Positions 10,421-22,530 are shown, numbered from the stretch's first letter. The stretch: DNA of 64,000 bases from Sabellastarte sp. h YS-2021 (GCA_964017235.1 OZ024931.1:22730189-22794188); one strand, 5' to 3'. A program made the numbers and translations. Notes: generated by a model from the letters alone, not told the origin.

Positions 10421-11225
10421 TTAATCATTATGAATTTTCCAAATAAGGAAAACACAAAAATGCTTATATCTCGAAAACCGTGCTAGATAGAGCGATTTCG
10501 ACGAAATTTTTGACCCACAGGGTATCTCTGCGGAGTAGTTTTCCCAATTTTCAAAAAATTTTTGTCTCGCCCAAAATGGTGGCCATTTTGAATTTTCGAA
10601 ATTTTCGCAAAAATTGCAAAACACAAAAATGCTTATATCTCAAAAACCGTGCTAGATAGAGCAATTTCGACAAAATTTTTGACCCGCAGGATATCTCTGC
10701 GGAGTACTTTTCCCAATTTTCAAAAAATTTTTGTCTCGCCAAAAATGGCGGCCATTTTGAATTTTCGAAATTTTCGCAAAAATTGCAAAACACAAAAATG
10801 CTTATATCTCGAAAACCGTGCTAGATAGAGCGATTTCGACGAAATTTTTGACCCGCAGGGTATCTCTGCACAGTAGTTATCCCAATTTTGAAAAAATTTT
10901 TGTCTCGCCAAAAATGGCGGCCATTTTGAATTTTTGAATTTTTCGCAAAAATTGCAAAACATAAAAATGCTTATATCTCGAAAAACCTGCTAGATAGAGC
11001 GATTTCGACGAAATTTTTGACCCACTGGGGATCTCTGCAGAGTAGCCATGCCAATTTTCAAAAAAATTTTGTCTTGCCAAAAATGGCGGCCATTTTGAAT
11101 TTTCGAATTTTTGCGCAAAAATTGCAAAACACGAAAATGCTAATATTTCGAAAACCGTGCTACATAGAGCGATTTCGACGAAATTTTTTATCTTCAGGGT
11201 ATCTCTGCAGAGCAGCTATCCCAAA
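10421..11225 (+). repeat. 169-bp tandem array inside A1
   Basis: About five units carry AATGGCGGCCATTTTGAA, GCTTATATCTCGAAAACCG, TGCTAGATAGAGCGATTTCG and GACCCGCAGGGTATCTCTGC. The unit is clearly the same monomer as in element D (36940-42340), although A1 and D have different ends. Two more distant units lie at 12780-13050. Confidence 0.9.
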
Positions 11226-12690
11226 GAGCTTTCACTTGGTGAAGTTTCAGACCCATAGCTAATTGCTCACCTACTCAAAAAGAGTAAATGCGAATTACCT
11301 CTAAAAGTATTGCAGATGGCCAATTTTTCTCAAATAACTCATTCACCTACTTTTGGAAGAGCTTTCACATGGTGAAGTTTCAGACCCATAGCCAATTACT
11401 CACCTACTCAAAATGAGTAAATGCGAATTATCTCTAAAAGTATTGCAGATAGCCAATTTTTCTCAAATAACTCATTCACCTACTTTTGGGAGAGCTTTCA
11501 CTTGGTGAAGTTTCAGACCCATAGCTAATTATTTACCTACTCAAAATGAGTAAATGCTAATTATCTGTAAAAGTATTGCGGATACCCAATTTTTATCAAA
11601 TAACTCATTCATCTACTTGTGGGAGAGCTTTCACATGGTGAAGTTTCAGACCCATAGCTAATTACTCACCTACTCAAAATGAGTAAATGCGAATTATCTC
11701 TAAAAGTATTGCAGATAGCCAATTTTTGTCAAATTAATCATTCACCTACTTTTGGGAGAGCTTTCACTTGGTGAAGTTTCAGACCCATAGCTAATTACTC
11801 ACCTACTCAAAATGAGTAAATGCGAATTATCTGTAAAAGTATTGCAGATAGCCAATTTTTCTCAAATAACTCATTCACCTACTTTTGGGAGAGCTTTCAC
11901 TTGGTGAAGTTTCAGACCCATAGCTAATTACTCACCTACTCAAAATGAGTAAATGCGAATTATCTCTAAAAGTATTGCAGATAGCCAATTTTTCTCAAAT
12001 TAATCATTCACCTACTTTTGGGAGAGCTTTCACTTGGTGAAGTTTCAGACCCATAGCTAATTACTCGTCTACTCAAAATGAGTAAATGCGAATTATCTCT
12101 AAAAGTATTGCAGATAGCCAATTTTTCTCAAATAACTCATTCACCTACTTTTGGGAGAGCTTTCACTTGGTGAAGTTTCAGACCCATAGCTAATTACTCA
12201 CCTGCTCAAAATGAGTAAATGCGAATTATCTCTAAAAGTATTGCAGATAGCCAGTTTTTCTCAAATTAATCATTCACCTACTTTTGGGAGAGCTTTCACT
12301 TGGTGAAGTTTCAGACCCATAGCTAATTACTCACCTACTCAAAATGAGTAAATGCGAATTATCTGTAAAAGTATTGCAGATAGCCAATTTTTATCAAATA
12401 CTCATTCATCTACTTGTGGGAGAGCTTTCACATGGTGAAATTTCAGACCCATAGCTAATTACTCACCTACTGAAAATGAGTAAATGCGAATTATCTCTAA
12501 AAGTATTGCAGATAGCCAATTTTTCTCAAATAACTCATTCACCTACTTTTGGGAGAGCTTTCACTTGGTGAAGTTTCAGACCCATAGATAATTATTCACC
12601 TACTCAAAATGAGTAAATGTGAATTATCTCTTAATAGTATTGCAGATAGCCAATTTTTCTCAAATAACTCATTCACCTACTTTTGGAAGA
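11226..12690 (+). repeat. 133-bp tandem array inside A1
   Basis: About eleven units share GAGAGCTTTCACTTGGTGAA, GTTTCAGACCCATAGCTAAT and AAAATGAGTAAATGCGAATT. Spacing is about 133 bp (for example 11491, 11624, 11757, 11890). It is a distant cousin of the AGCTACTTTTGGGTCAGC monomer found in B elements. Divergence between units is low. Confidence 0.9.
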
Positions 12691-13202
12691 CCTTTCACAC
12701 ACGAAAATGAAAAATTGTGAATATCTCGGAAAAGCTATTTCTTCTGCTTTAATGCTCGGCGGGAGATACACACCACGGCAGTGGTCTTGACAAAAATTTT
12801 TGTCTCCCCATAAATGGTGGCCATTTTGAATTTTCAAAGTTTTTGCAAAACACAAAAATGCTTATATCTCGAAAACCGTGCTATATGGAGTGAACTCAAC
12901 AAAATTTTGGACCTGCTGGGTATCTCTGCAGAGTAGCCATGCCAATTTTCAAAATATTTTTGTCTCGCCAAATATAGTGGACATTTTTAATTTTTTTATT
13001 TTTTGCAAAACACAAAAATGCTTATATCTTGAAAACCGTGCTAGATAGAGCAGACTGCGCTGACTTTGGTTGCCACAACAGTATAAGGCTAGAAACGAAG
13101 CATTTTCTTAATACTTTAGCACTCACCTTTATATCCTTTTCGGGACGCTTTGTTTTTGCATAGCAAAAACATTATCTTTTTTTTTTGCGAGCGATCCTCT
13201 AG

Positions 13203-14120
13203 TTAGGTTTTGGTGGGTATCCGGTAACAGCTATTGCCATGGCTACCCTGCATGGATTTTCACCAAATTTGCAGGGTATGTCTTATCAAGCTAATAAGGT
13301 TTTAGTGGGTATCCGGCTACCACTGTTGCCATGGCAACACTTTTAAGATTTTTGGATCTTAAAGTTTGTGGGTGTTCCACAGCCTAAACCCCTACATGGA
13401 TTTTCACCAAATCTTCCGGACATGTTTACCCCTAGAGGATCTACAGCTGATTTGGTTTTGGTGGGTATCCGGCTACTATTTTCGGGTCTTAAAGTTTGTG
13501 GGTGGTCCACAGACTAAACCCTGCACAGATTTTCACCAAATTGTCGGGGTATGTTTACCCTAAGAGCATCTAGAGCTGATAAGGTTTTGGTGGGTATCCG
13601 GTAACAACCGTTGTCATGGTAACACTTTTAATATTTTCCGGTCTTAAAGTTGTGGGTGTTCCACAGCCTAAACCCCTGTACGGATTTTCACCAAATCTTT
13701 CAGGACATGTTTATCCCAAGAGGATCTACAGGTGATTAGGTTTTGGTGGGTATCTGGCTACCACTGTTGTCATGGTAACATTTTAAAGATTTTTAGGTCT
13801 TAAAGTTTGTGGGTGTTCCACAGCCTAAACCCCTGTATGAAGTTTCACCAAATTTTTAGGACATGTTTACCCCAAGTGGATCTTGAGCTGCTTAGGTTTT
13901 GAGGGGTATCCAGCTACCACTGATGCCATGGTAACACTTTTAAGATTTTCAGGTCTTAAAGTTTGTGGGTGTTCCACAGCCTAAACCTCTCTATGGATTT
14001 TCACCAAATTTTCAGGGTATGTTTACCCCAGGAGGATCTAGAGCTGATAAGGTTTTGGGGGGTATCCAGCGGCAACTGTTGCCATGACAGCACTTTTAAA
14101 ATTTTTGGGTCTTAAAGTTT
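13203..14120 (+). repeat. F-type tandem array, about 130-155 bp unit
   Basis: Around seven units read GGTTTTGGTGGGTATCCGG, CCATGGTAACACTTTTAAG, TTAAAGTTTGTGGGTGTTCC and GGATTTTCACCAAAT. They form the continuation of the F2 host unit interrupted by A1. Confidence 0.85.
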
Positions 14121-15300
14121 GTTCTAAATCTTTAATGTTTTCTGTAACCTAAAATATTTCAGCTAGCTTCATCAGATTTGCACAAAGTGTAAATGGATAG
14201 GAAAGCTTGCCCAAGAGTAATTGTGTCCCTGTTTTGGAAACAAAATGGCCGCCACATCACATCTTTAATGCCAAATAGGAGGGTCATCATATCAAAAAGG
14301 CCTTATATCTCCATTATAATTGTTTCTTTGGCTTCAAAATATGAAAACTACTTGTAAGAAATCATGGCCTGTGAATCTTTTGTAGAACATCTTGTGGGTT
14401 CTCTATACTTTTTACAACAGAAGTTGTTCCTAAAATTTTCCCAAATCTCAATGTTGTTGGCCATTTAGCTGTACCTGCGGGCTGGGATTCTTGCCTGCTG
14501 AGGCTGGCTATTTTTAACCATGACCAAAATGAGTAAATGATATTTTTCTTCATAACTGTTAGAGTTACAATAATTTTGTCAAATATGTTGTTTAGCTAGT
14601 TTTTGATACACAGTGTCATGGCAAATTTCCAGAGCTGTAGGTCCATAACGGACTGAGTAATAGCTACTTTGACAGTTCACCATTGAGTAAATCACTTATA
14701 TCTGCAAACCTATTAAATTTAGGAGTTTTTTTTGTCAAATATGTTGTTCATGTACTTTTAAATGTACTCTGTCATGGCAAATTTTCAGAGCTGTAGGTCC
14801 ATAGCTAACTGAGTAATAGCTTAACTTTGACAGTTCACCATTGAGTAAATCACTTATAGCTGGAAAACTGTTGCACCTATCCTTACCAAGGTTTCAAGAT
14901 ATCTTCCCTGCTATGAAAACTTACCTGGCTAACATTTGGTCCAGTTTGTTCAATTTGGTTGGTTGCTTATGGCAATGAATTTGAAAATCTGAAGTGACCA
15001 AACTTAAAGGAGCCTATATCTCCTGTATTATTGGTCGTAGGGGTTTTGGATGTGAAGACAACTTCTAGGAAATCATGTGCCCCAAATCTTTTGCTGGTGT
15101 CAGATTTGACCTTGGACCCCTCCTTCAAGGTCAAATATGGTTCTTCATACCTCTAATGGTCTATATCTCCCTTATTATTGGTCGTAGAGGTTTTGGATGT
15201 GAAGACAAATCTTTTGGTTGGGTCACATTAGGCATAATATTCTGTATATCACGCTTCAACCATGTCCCGTCCGAGGATACGCTGTGTCGAGGCGCAATCT
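14121..15300 (+). repeat. Remaining F2 interior: mixed units
   Basis: One unit has AAAATGGCCGCCACATCAC. Two or three AGCTAC/GAGTAATAGC units follow near 14540-14870. Two GGTCGTAGAGGTTTTGGATG units with a TTGACCTTGG...CTTCAAGGTCAA block lie at 15000-15240. No gene. Confidence 0.6.
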
Positions 15301-15304
15301 CTAG

Positions 15305-15407
15305 TTATGTCAGCTGACTTGTGAGTCACCAGACATTATGTTGTCACTCTGCGGCCGCGTGAACAACTTCTCCTCCAGAACTACAAGGCCTAGAGACATA
15401 CTGTTTT
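15305..15407 (+). mobile_element. B-family 5' end only (B1)
   Basis: It starts TTATGTCAGCTGACTTGTGA directly after the F2 terminus and runs through CTGCGGCCGCGTGAACAACT to the next B start at 15408. It has no 3' end of its own. It looks like a tandemly duplicated or abandoned B 5' terminus. Confidence 0.65.
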
Positions 15408-15829
15408 TTATGTCACCTGACTTGTCAGTCAGCTGACATTATGTCGTCACTCTGCAGCATGGGCGTCCGCGTCTGCGTCCGCGTGAACAACTTCTCCTCC
15501 TAAACTACAATACCCAGAGACAAGCTGTTTTTTTTAAAAGATACCTTAACTATCGAGGATGAAAAATGTTCAGGCCATGCAGATCTGTTCGTTTGTCTGT
15601 TCCCCAGAGTCATTACAAGTCAGGTACCCCCACCCAAAGTGTGAAAATTTCAACCCTTTATCACAATTTTCTCATTCACTATTGCAGGGATTTTTCTCTT
15701 ATCTTGCATATATGTACTAGGCCACTAGTAGATTACCTTGTGTGAGAATTAGACCTGGATCTGTCTTAATTTTTTTTATTAATTTTTAAAATAATTTTTA
15801 ATGCAATAAAATTCATGAAATCATGCACT

Positions 15830-16790
15830 AAAACACTTATAACTTGAAAAGTATTGCAGTTAGAGCATTTTGTTAAAATATGTTATTCAACTACTTTTTC
15901 CATAGCTACAACGTGGTGAGTAACTTGAGTGTCTATCCCAATAGCTAAGTGAGTAATAGCTACTTTCTGATTTTTCAGTACCTTCCATAATGAGTAAAAT
16001 CACCTATAACTTGAAAACTATTGCAAAGACACAATTTTGTATAAATATGTTATTCAGCTACTTTTGCGTCAGCTACAGCATAGTAAAATTTCAGACCTGT
16101 AGCTCAGTGCATAGCTGAGTAATAGCTACTTTGAGGTTATAACTGTTGAGTAAATCAGTTGTAACTTGAAAACTATTCCATTTACAGTATTTTGTTTAAA
16201 TATGTTGTTCACCTACTTTTGGGTCAGCTATAACATAGTGAAATTACAGACCTGTATCTCATGGCACAGCTGAGCAATAGCTATTTTCAGGTACTGACTG
16301 TTGAGTAAATCAGTTGTAACTTGAAAAATATTGCATTTGGAGTATTTTGTTAAAATATGTTGTTCACCTACTTTTGGGTCAGCTGTAACATAGTGAAATT
16401 ACAGACCTATAGCTCATGGCATAGCTGAGCAATAGCTATTTTCAGGTTCTCACTATTGAGTAAATCAGTTGTAACTTGAAAACTATTGCATTTACAGTAT
16501 TTTGCTTAAATATGTTGTTCACCTACTTTTGGGTCAGCTATAACATAGTAAAAATTCAGACATGTAGCTCATTGCATAGCTGAGTAATAGCTACTTTGAG
16601 GTTATCACTGTTGAGTAAATCAGTTGTAACTTGAAAACTATTGCATTTAGAGTATTTTGTTTAAATATGTTATTCATGTAATTTTTGGTCAGCTATAACA
16701 TAGTGAAATTGCAGACCTGTATGGCATGGCATATCTGAGCAATAGCTACTTTCAGGTTCTCACTGTTGAGTAAATCATTGTATCCACTGG
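15830..16790 (+). repeat. AGCTACTTTT-type tandem array (left arm of B2)
   Basis: Diverged units of about 155 bp share ATTTTGTTAAAATATGTTGTTC, CTACTTTTGGGTCAGCTATAA and GAGTAAATCAGTTGTAACTTG-like phrases. It ends in the phrase ATTGTATCCACTGGATAGCC, which also marks E elements. Confidence 0.8.
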
Positions 16791-17069
16791 ATAGCCACAG
16801 TGTGTAGCAAATATTATAGCTAGCCTTCTCAAGTTTGCAGGATATATTAATAACCATAAAATGTTGCCTGGGAATATTTTTGGCCATTTTGAAAAACAAG
16901 ATGGCCGCCAGGGACGTTTATTCGACTTAAAGCAAGGACTTTTGTTGGCCCCCTAGAGCAAAGGGTATTATAGGTATAGATCTCAAATTGGCAGGATATG
17001 TTCGTCATTAAAAATCTTGACTGGGAATATTTTTGGACTCATTTTGAAAAACAAGATGGCTGCCACGGG

Positions 17070-17443
17070 TAGTGCTGGTATTGTTTATCGATATTGAAAT
17101 ATTTATCGATCCATGCTAAATATACTGATATCGATAATGTAGGGCACAATATCAATATCGAAACATAGTACTTAATAGATGCAATGAAGGTATTTTCCAA
17201 TCAAATAAAATATAAAATTTGAGAAATATATTAGTTTTCCTGTCATTTTTGTCAAATCTCACTTACCGCTAAAGCGAAAACGCCATATTTGTTTACGTTT
17301 CGGGAAACTACTAAAACTTGCGAAAGCATTTGGAAGCTCTCTCTCGAAAATATCCATGACCCAATATTTCAATATCGATCGATACAGAAAGCAAAAATAT
17401 GGTTTGATATCGATATATATATTATTATTCGATACCAACACTA
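17070..17443. mobile_element. 374-bp hAT-like MITE rich in ATCGAT
   Basis: The left end is TAGTGCTGGTATTG and the right end, reverse-complemented, is TAGTGTTGGTATCG (12 of 14 match). Subterminal ATATCGATA and TATCGAT motifs recur on both sides. Flanking 8-mers GCCACGGG and GCCAGTCA share only the first four bases, so the target duplication is uncertain. TAGTGTTGG-type ends are seen in hAT MITEs. Confidence 0.6.
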
Positions 17444-18520
17444 GCCAGTCATGTGTCAGTCATGAAAAGTGCTTATATCTCACTTATTATTGGTCTTAGA
17501 GGTTTGGGATGGTAAACCAACCTATAGGAAATCATGGGCTGGGAATCTTTTGGTGGGGTCAGATTTGACCTTTGACCCCTCCTTCAAGGTCAAACGAGGA
17601 CAGCCAAACTTAAAAGTGCTTATAACTTGCTTATTATTGGTCCTAGAGGTTTGGGATGGTAAACCAACATGTAGGAAATTCTGGGCTGGGAATCTTTTGG
17701 TGTGATCGGATTTGACCTTGGGCCACTCCTTCAAGGTCAAACGAGGACAGTCATACTTATAATTGCTTATAACTCGCTTATTATTGGTCAAAGAGGTTTG
17801 GGATGGTAAACCAACCTGTAGGAAATCATGGGAAGGGAATCTTTTGGTATGGTCGGATTTGACCTTGGGCCACTCCTTTAAGGTCAAACAAGGACAGTGA
17901 AACTTAAAAGTGCTTATAAGTCGCTTATTATTGGTCCTAGAGGTTTGGGATGGTAAACCAACATGTAGGAAGTCATGGGCTGGGAATCTTTTGGTGTGAT
18001 CAGATTTGACCTTGGGCCCTTCCTGCAAGGTCAAGCGAGGATAGGCAAACTTAAAAGTGCTTATAATTTGCTTGTTATTGGTCCTAGAGGTTTCAGATGG
18101 TAAACCAGCCTATAGGAAATCATGGGCTGGGAATCTTTTGGTGTGATCGGATTTGACCTTGGACCCCTTATTCAAGGTCAAATGATGATAGATAAACCTA
18201 AAAGTGCTTATAACTCACTTATTATTGGTCGTAGAGGTTTGGGATGGTAAACCAACCTACAGAAAATCATGAACTGGGAATGTTCTGGTGTGGTCGGATT
18301 TGACCTTGGGCCCCTCCATCAAGGTCAAACGATGATAGTCAAACTTAAAAGTGCTTATAACTCGCTTATTATTGGTCAAAGAGGTTTGGGATGGTAAACC
18401 AACCTGTAGGAAATCATGGGCTGGGAATCTTTTGGTGTGGTCGGATTTGACCTTGGGCCCCTGCTTCAAGGTCAAATGATGATAGCCAAACTTAAAAGTG
18501 CTTATAACTCGCTTATTGTG
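17444..18520 (+). repeat. 147-bp tandem array with paired AGGTCA half-sites
   Basis: Seven units are spaced 147 bp apart (ATTATTGGTC near 17633, 17780, 17927, 18074, 18221). Each has AGAGGTTTGGGATGGTAAACC, ATCATGGGCTGGGAATCTTT, TTGACCTTGGGCCCC and CTTCAAGGTCAAAC. TTTGACCTT and AAGGTCAAA form a 9-bp inverted repeat around a short GC-rich centre. Because 147 is divisible by three, long spurious frames run through the array. Confidence 0.9.
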
Positions 18521-18615
18521 AGTCTAACATAATCCTTTCAGGAGAATTTCTCTTCACCAATAACATTTACCTCTTCACATTGGTCCTTTAGCATTTTATG
18601 TAAAACTTCTAAGCT

Positions 18616-18663
18616 GTAGGGACGCTTTGTTTTTGTGTATGTGTACAAAAACCTTTTGTCTAG
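18616..18663 (+). mobile_element. A1-type 3' terminus fragment
   Basis: GTAGGGACGCTTTGTTTTTG, a loop, CAAAAACC, then CTTTTGTCTAG followed by TTTTTTT. This matches the A1 3' end (inverse of the 5' arm, hairpin, CTAG). The matching 5' end was not identified in the preceding sequence. Confidence 0.6.
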
Positions 18664-18835
18664 TTTTTTTGTATGAATTTTTTTAATAGTTTTTAATGCA
18701 TTAAAAAAATTCATGAAATCAAGCACTAAATCGCTTATTTTCTCATTGTCTATTGCAGGGATTTCTCTCACATCTTGCATATGTGTACTAGGCCACTAGT
18801 AGATTCCTTTGTGTGAGTATCAGGCCTGGATCTTT

Positions 18836-20403
18836 TTAAGCGGGTTGTGTGTAACGTCTGTCTGTCTGTCCATCTGTCAACATTTTCGTTTTCAGACTCT
18901 TACTCGAAAATGCTTTGTCGGATCGAATTCAAACTTAACAGGGAGATAGAACACCTTGTCCATTTGTCTGTCCGTCAACATTTTCATTTCCGGACTCTAA
19001 CTTGAAAAAGCTTTGTCTAATCAAATTCAAACTTGACAGGGCATAGACCACCATCATAGCTAGGCTCCTTTTGAAATTGGTGTCATTCCATCCATTCGTT
19101 TGTCTGTTTTTTGTCCGTTTGTCTCTCCGGCAACATTTCCGTTTCGACTCTAACTTGAAAATGCTTTATCCAATGGAATTAAAACTTGACAGGGGGATAG
19201 ATCACCTTCATAGCTAAGTTGATTTTGAAATAGGTGTAATTCCGTCTGTTCCTTTGTCCATGTTTTGTCTGATTGTCCTTCAACATTTTCGTTTCCAGTC
19301 TCTAACTGAAAAAAAAAACCGGAAAAACTAGTTTTTAACTACTTCAAAAACACTTTATCCAATCGAAGTAAAACTTGTCCGTGTTTTGTCCGATTGTCTG
19401 TCCTTCAACATTTTTGTTTCCGGACTCGAACTTGAAAACGCTTCGTCCAATCGAATTCAAACTTGAAAGGGAGATAGATCACCATCATAGCTAGGTTACT
19501 TTTGAAATTGGTGTAATTCCGTCCGTTAGTTTGTCCGTTTGTCTGTTCATCATTATTTCCGTTTCCGGACTCTAACTCGAAAAACGCTTTATCCAATTGA
19601 AATCAAACTTGACAGGGGGATAGATCACCATCATAGCTAAGTTGCTTTTGAAATTGGTGTAATTCTGTCCATTTGTAAGTCTGTTTGTTTTTGTCCGTTT
19701 GTCCTTCAACATTTTCGTTTCCGGACTCTAACTTGAAAAAGCTTTGTCTAATCAAATTCAAACTTGACAGGGACATAGACCACCATCATAGCTAGGTTCA
19801 TTTCGAAATTGGTGTAATTTTGTTTGTTTGTTTGTCCGTTTGTCAAATTCAAACTTGACAGGGAGATAGATCACCATCATAGCCAAGATGCTTTCAAAGT
19901 TGGTGTAATTTTGTCTGTTCGTTTGTCCGTTTGTCTGTCCATCAACATTTCCGTTTCTGGACTCTAACTCGAAAATGCTTTGTCTAATCAAATTCAAACA
20001 TGACAGGGAGGTAGATAATCGTCATAGCTAAGTTGCTTTCGAAACTGGTGTAATTCTGTCTCTTTGTTTGTCCGTTTGTCTGTCCGTGAACATTTACATT
20101 TCCGGACTCCAACTCAAAAATGCTTTGTCCAATCCAATTCAAACTTTACAGGGAGATAGATCACCATCATAGCTAAGTTGCTTTCGATATTGTTGTAATT
20201 CCGTCCATTTGTTTGTCCGTTTATACTATAGATACAATTATGTAACCTAGATTACAAGTTTTACCATTCTTAGCACGTCTAACACATTTACCTTAACTGG
20301 GTGACCTAACATTTCTTTCCTTGTTTCTAAATTTAGTTACAGCAGTCGCTAATCTTATTGCTTCCTGCGCAACCCGCCTTTTGGGGCATTTTTGACCCTC
20401 TTG
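18836..20403 (+). mobile_element. Element C (rolling-circle-like) inserted in a B leader
   Basis: It starts TTAAGCGGGTTGTGTG. GCGGGTTG (18840-18847) is the exact inverse of CAACCCGC (20370-20377) near the right end. It ends GACCCTCTTG at 20403, followed by TTTAAAT. The B leader text GGCCTGGATC on the left resumes as TTTTTATGAATTTTTAAAAT on the right, as in intact B copies. Inside are roughly eight to nine degenerate units of about 150 bp with TCCGTTTGTCTGTCC, TTTCCGGACTCTAACTTG and GATAGATCACCATCATAGC. There is no gene. Confidence 0.75.
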
Positions 20404-20439
20404 TTTAAATATATTTTTATGAATTTTTAAAATAATTTT

Positions 20440-22530
20440 TAATGCATTAAAATTCATGAAATCATGCACTAAATCACTTATAACTTGAAAAGTATTGCAT
20501 TTAGAGCATTTTGTTAAAATATGTTATTCAGCTACTTTTTCCATAGCTACAACATGATGAGTAACTTAGGTGTCTATTCCAACAGCTAAGTGAGTAATAG
20601 CTACTTTCTGATTTTTCAGTACCTTTCATTATGAGTAAAATCACTTATAACTCAAAAACTATTGCATTTACAGAATTTTGTATAAATATGTTATTCAGCT
20701 ACTTTTGGGTCAGCTATAACATAGTAAAATTGCAGACCCGTAGCTCATTGCATAGCTACTTTGAGGCTATCACTGTTGAGTAAATTGCTTGTATCTTCAA
20801 AAATATTACATTTAGAGTATTTTGTTTAATATGTTTTTCATGTATTTTTGGGTTAGCTATAACATTGTAAAATTGCCGACATGTAGCCCATGGCATAGCT
20901 GTGTAATAGCTATTCTCAGGTTTTTACTGTTGATTAAATAAGTTGTAACTTGAAAAATATTGCATTTTAAGTATTTTCTATAAATATATTGTTCGCCTAC
21001 TTTGGGGTCAGCTATAACATAGTGAATTTGCAGACCTGTATGTCATGGTATAGCTGAGCAATAGCTACTTTCAGGTTCTCACTGTTGAGTAAATCAGTTG
21101 TAACTTGAAAACTATTGCATTTAAAGTATTTTGTTGAAATATGTTGTTCACCTACTTTTGGCTCAGCTATAACATAGTGAAATTGCAGACCTGTATGTCA
21201 TGGAATAGCTGAGTAATAGCTACTTTCAGGTTCTCACTCTTGAGTAAAGCAGTTGTAACTTGAAAACCATTGCATTTAGAGTATTTTCTTTAAATATGTT
21301 GTTCACCTACTTTTGGATCAGCTATAACATAGTAAAGTTGCAGTCCTGTAGCTCATTGCATAGCTGAGCAATAGCTACTTTGAGGTTTTTTCTGTTGAGT
21401 AAATCAGTTATAACTTGAAAACTATTGCATTTAAAGAATTTTGTTTAAATATCTTATTTATTTACTTTTGAATTAGCTATAACATAGCAAAATTGCAGAG
21501 GTGTAGCTCATGGCATAGCTGTGTAATAGTTATTCTTAGGTTCTCACTTTTAAGTAAATCAGTTATAACTTAAAAAATATTGCATTTAAAGTATTTTCTA
21601 TAAACTTGTTGTTCACCTACTTTTGGGTCAGCTATAACATAGTGAAATTGCAGACCTGTATGACATGGCATAGCTGAGTAATAGCTGTTTTCCGGTTATC
21701 ACTGTTGTGTTAATCGCTTGTAACTTGAAAACTATTGCATTAAGAGAATTTTCTTGAAATATGTTATTAATGTACTTTCTGGTTAGCTATAACATAGTAA
21801 AATTGCAGACATGTAGCTAATTGCAAAGCTAAACAATAGCTACTTTCAGGGTCTCACTGTTGAGTAAATCAGTTGTAACTTGAAAACTATTGCATCTACA
21901 GTATTATATTTAAATGAGTTATTCATCTACTTTTCAGTCAGCTATAACATAGTGCAATTGTATACGTGTAGCTAACAGGATAGCTGAGTAATGGCTACTT
22001 TCAGGTTCTCACATTTTGAGTAAATGACTTGTAACTTGAAACTATTGCATTTACAGTTTTTTAATGTGTTGTTCACCTATTTTGGAGTCAACTATAACAT
22101 AGTAAAGTTGCAGACCTGCAGCTCATTGCATACATGAGCAGTAGCTACTTTATGGTTTTTAATGTTGAGTACATCAATTGTAACTTGAAAACTATTGCAC
22201 TTAGAGATTTTCCCTTAAATATGTTATTCAGCTACTTTTTGAACAGCTATAACATAGTAAAGTTTCAGACCATTAGCTCATTACATTGATGAGCAATAGC
22301 TAATTTGAGGTTCTCACTGTTGAGTAAATCAGTTGTATCTTGAAAACTATTTCATTTACAGTATTTGGTTTAAATCTGTGATTCACCTACTTTTCTCTCA
22401 GCTATAACATAGTATAATTGCAGACCTGTAGCTCATTACAAAGCTGAGCAAAAGGTAAATTGGAGATTATCACTGTTGCTTAAATCACTTGTAACTTAAA
22501 AACTATTGCATTTACTGTATTTTGTTGAAA
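20440..22530 (+). repeat. AGCTACTTTT-type tandem array (right arm of B2)
   Basis: About thirteen units of roughly 150-160 bp with the same phrases as in 15830-16790. They are more diverged than those in B4 (51150-54780), which suggests an older array. Confidence 0.85.

Larger units (their letters stand above)
10043..13202 (+). mobile_element. Element A1 copy 1 (rolling-circle-like), 3.16 kb
   Basis: The 5' end is ATAAGCGTCCC; the hairpin AAGCGTCCC-GCAA-GGGACGCTT (10045-10066) has a perfect 9-bp stem. Near the 3' end, CGGGACGCTT (13141-13150) is the exact inverse of the 5' arm. It is followed by a second hairpin TGTTTTTGC-ATA-GCAAAAACA (13151-13171) and the terminus CTCTAG, then TTAGG. Removing the element restores the F unit GAGCTGA/TTAGGTTTTGG, which is intact nearby at 13731. 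The inside holds two array types (169 bp and 133 bp) and no open transposase frame. Confidence 0.8.
9550..15304 (+). mobile_element. Element F2 (rolling-circle-like), carrying A1 copy 1
   Basis: It starts TTATCTCCCGCCCGG, which can pair imperfectly with GGCAGGAGACTATAA just downstream. It ends at CAATCTCTAG (15301-15304 is CTAG), followed by TT. The inside holds an AGCTACTTTT-type repeat (9620-9990), then units reading AGGATCTAGAGCTGATAAGG and GGTTTTGGTGGGTATCC. The unit series is broken at 10042 by element A1 and resumes at 13203. After the array come more AGCTAC-type units and one or two GGTCAAA-type units. No Rep/helicase frame is present. Confidence 0.6.

Noticed and set aside
17060-17451. 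8-bp target duplication for the ATCGAT-rich MITE
   Set aside because: The flanking 8-mers agree only in GCCA. I keep the element on its termini, not on the duplication.
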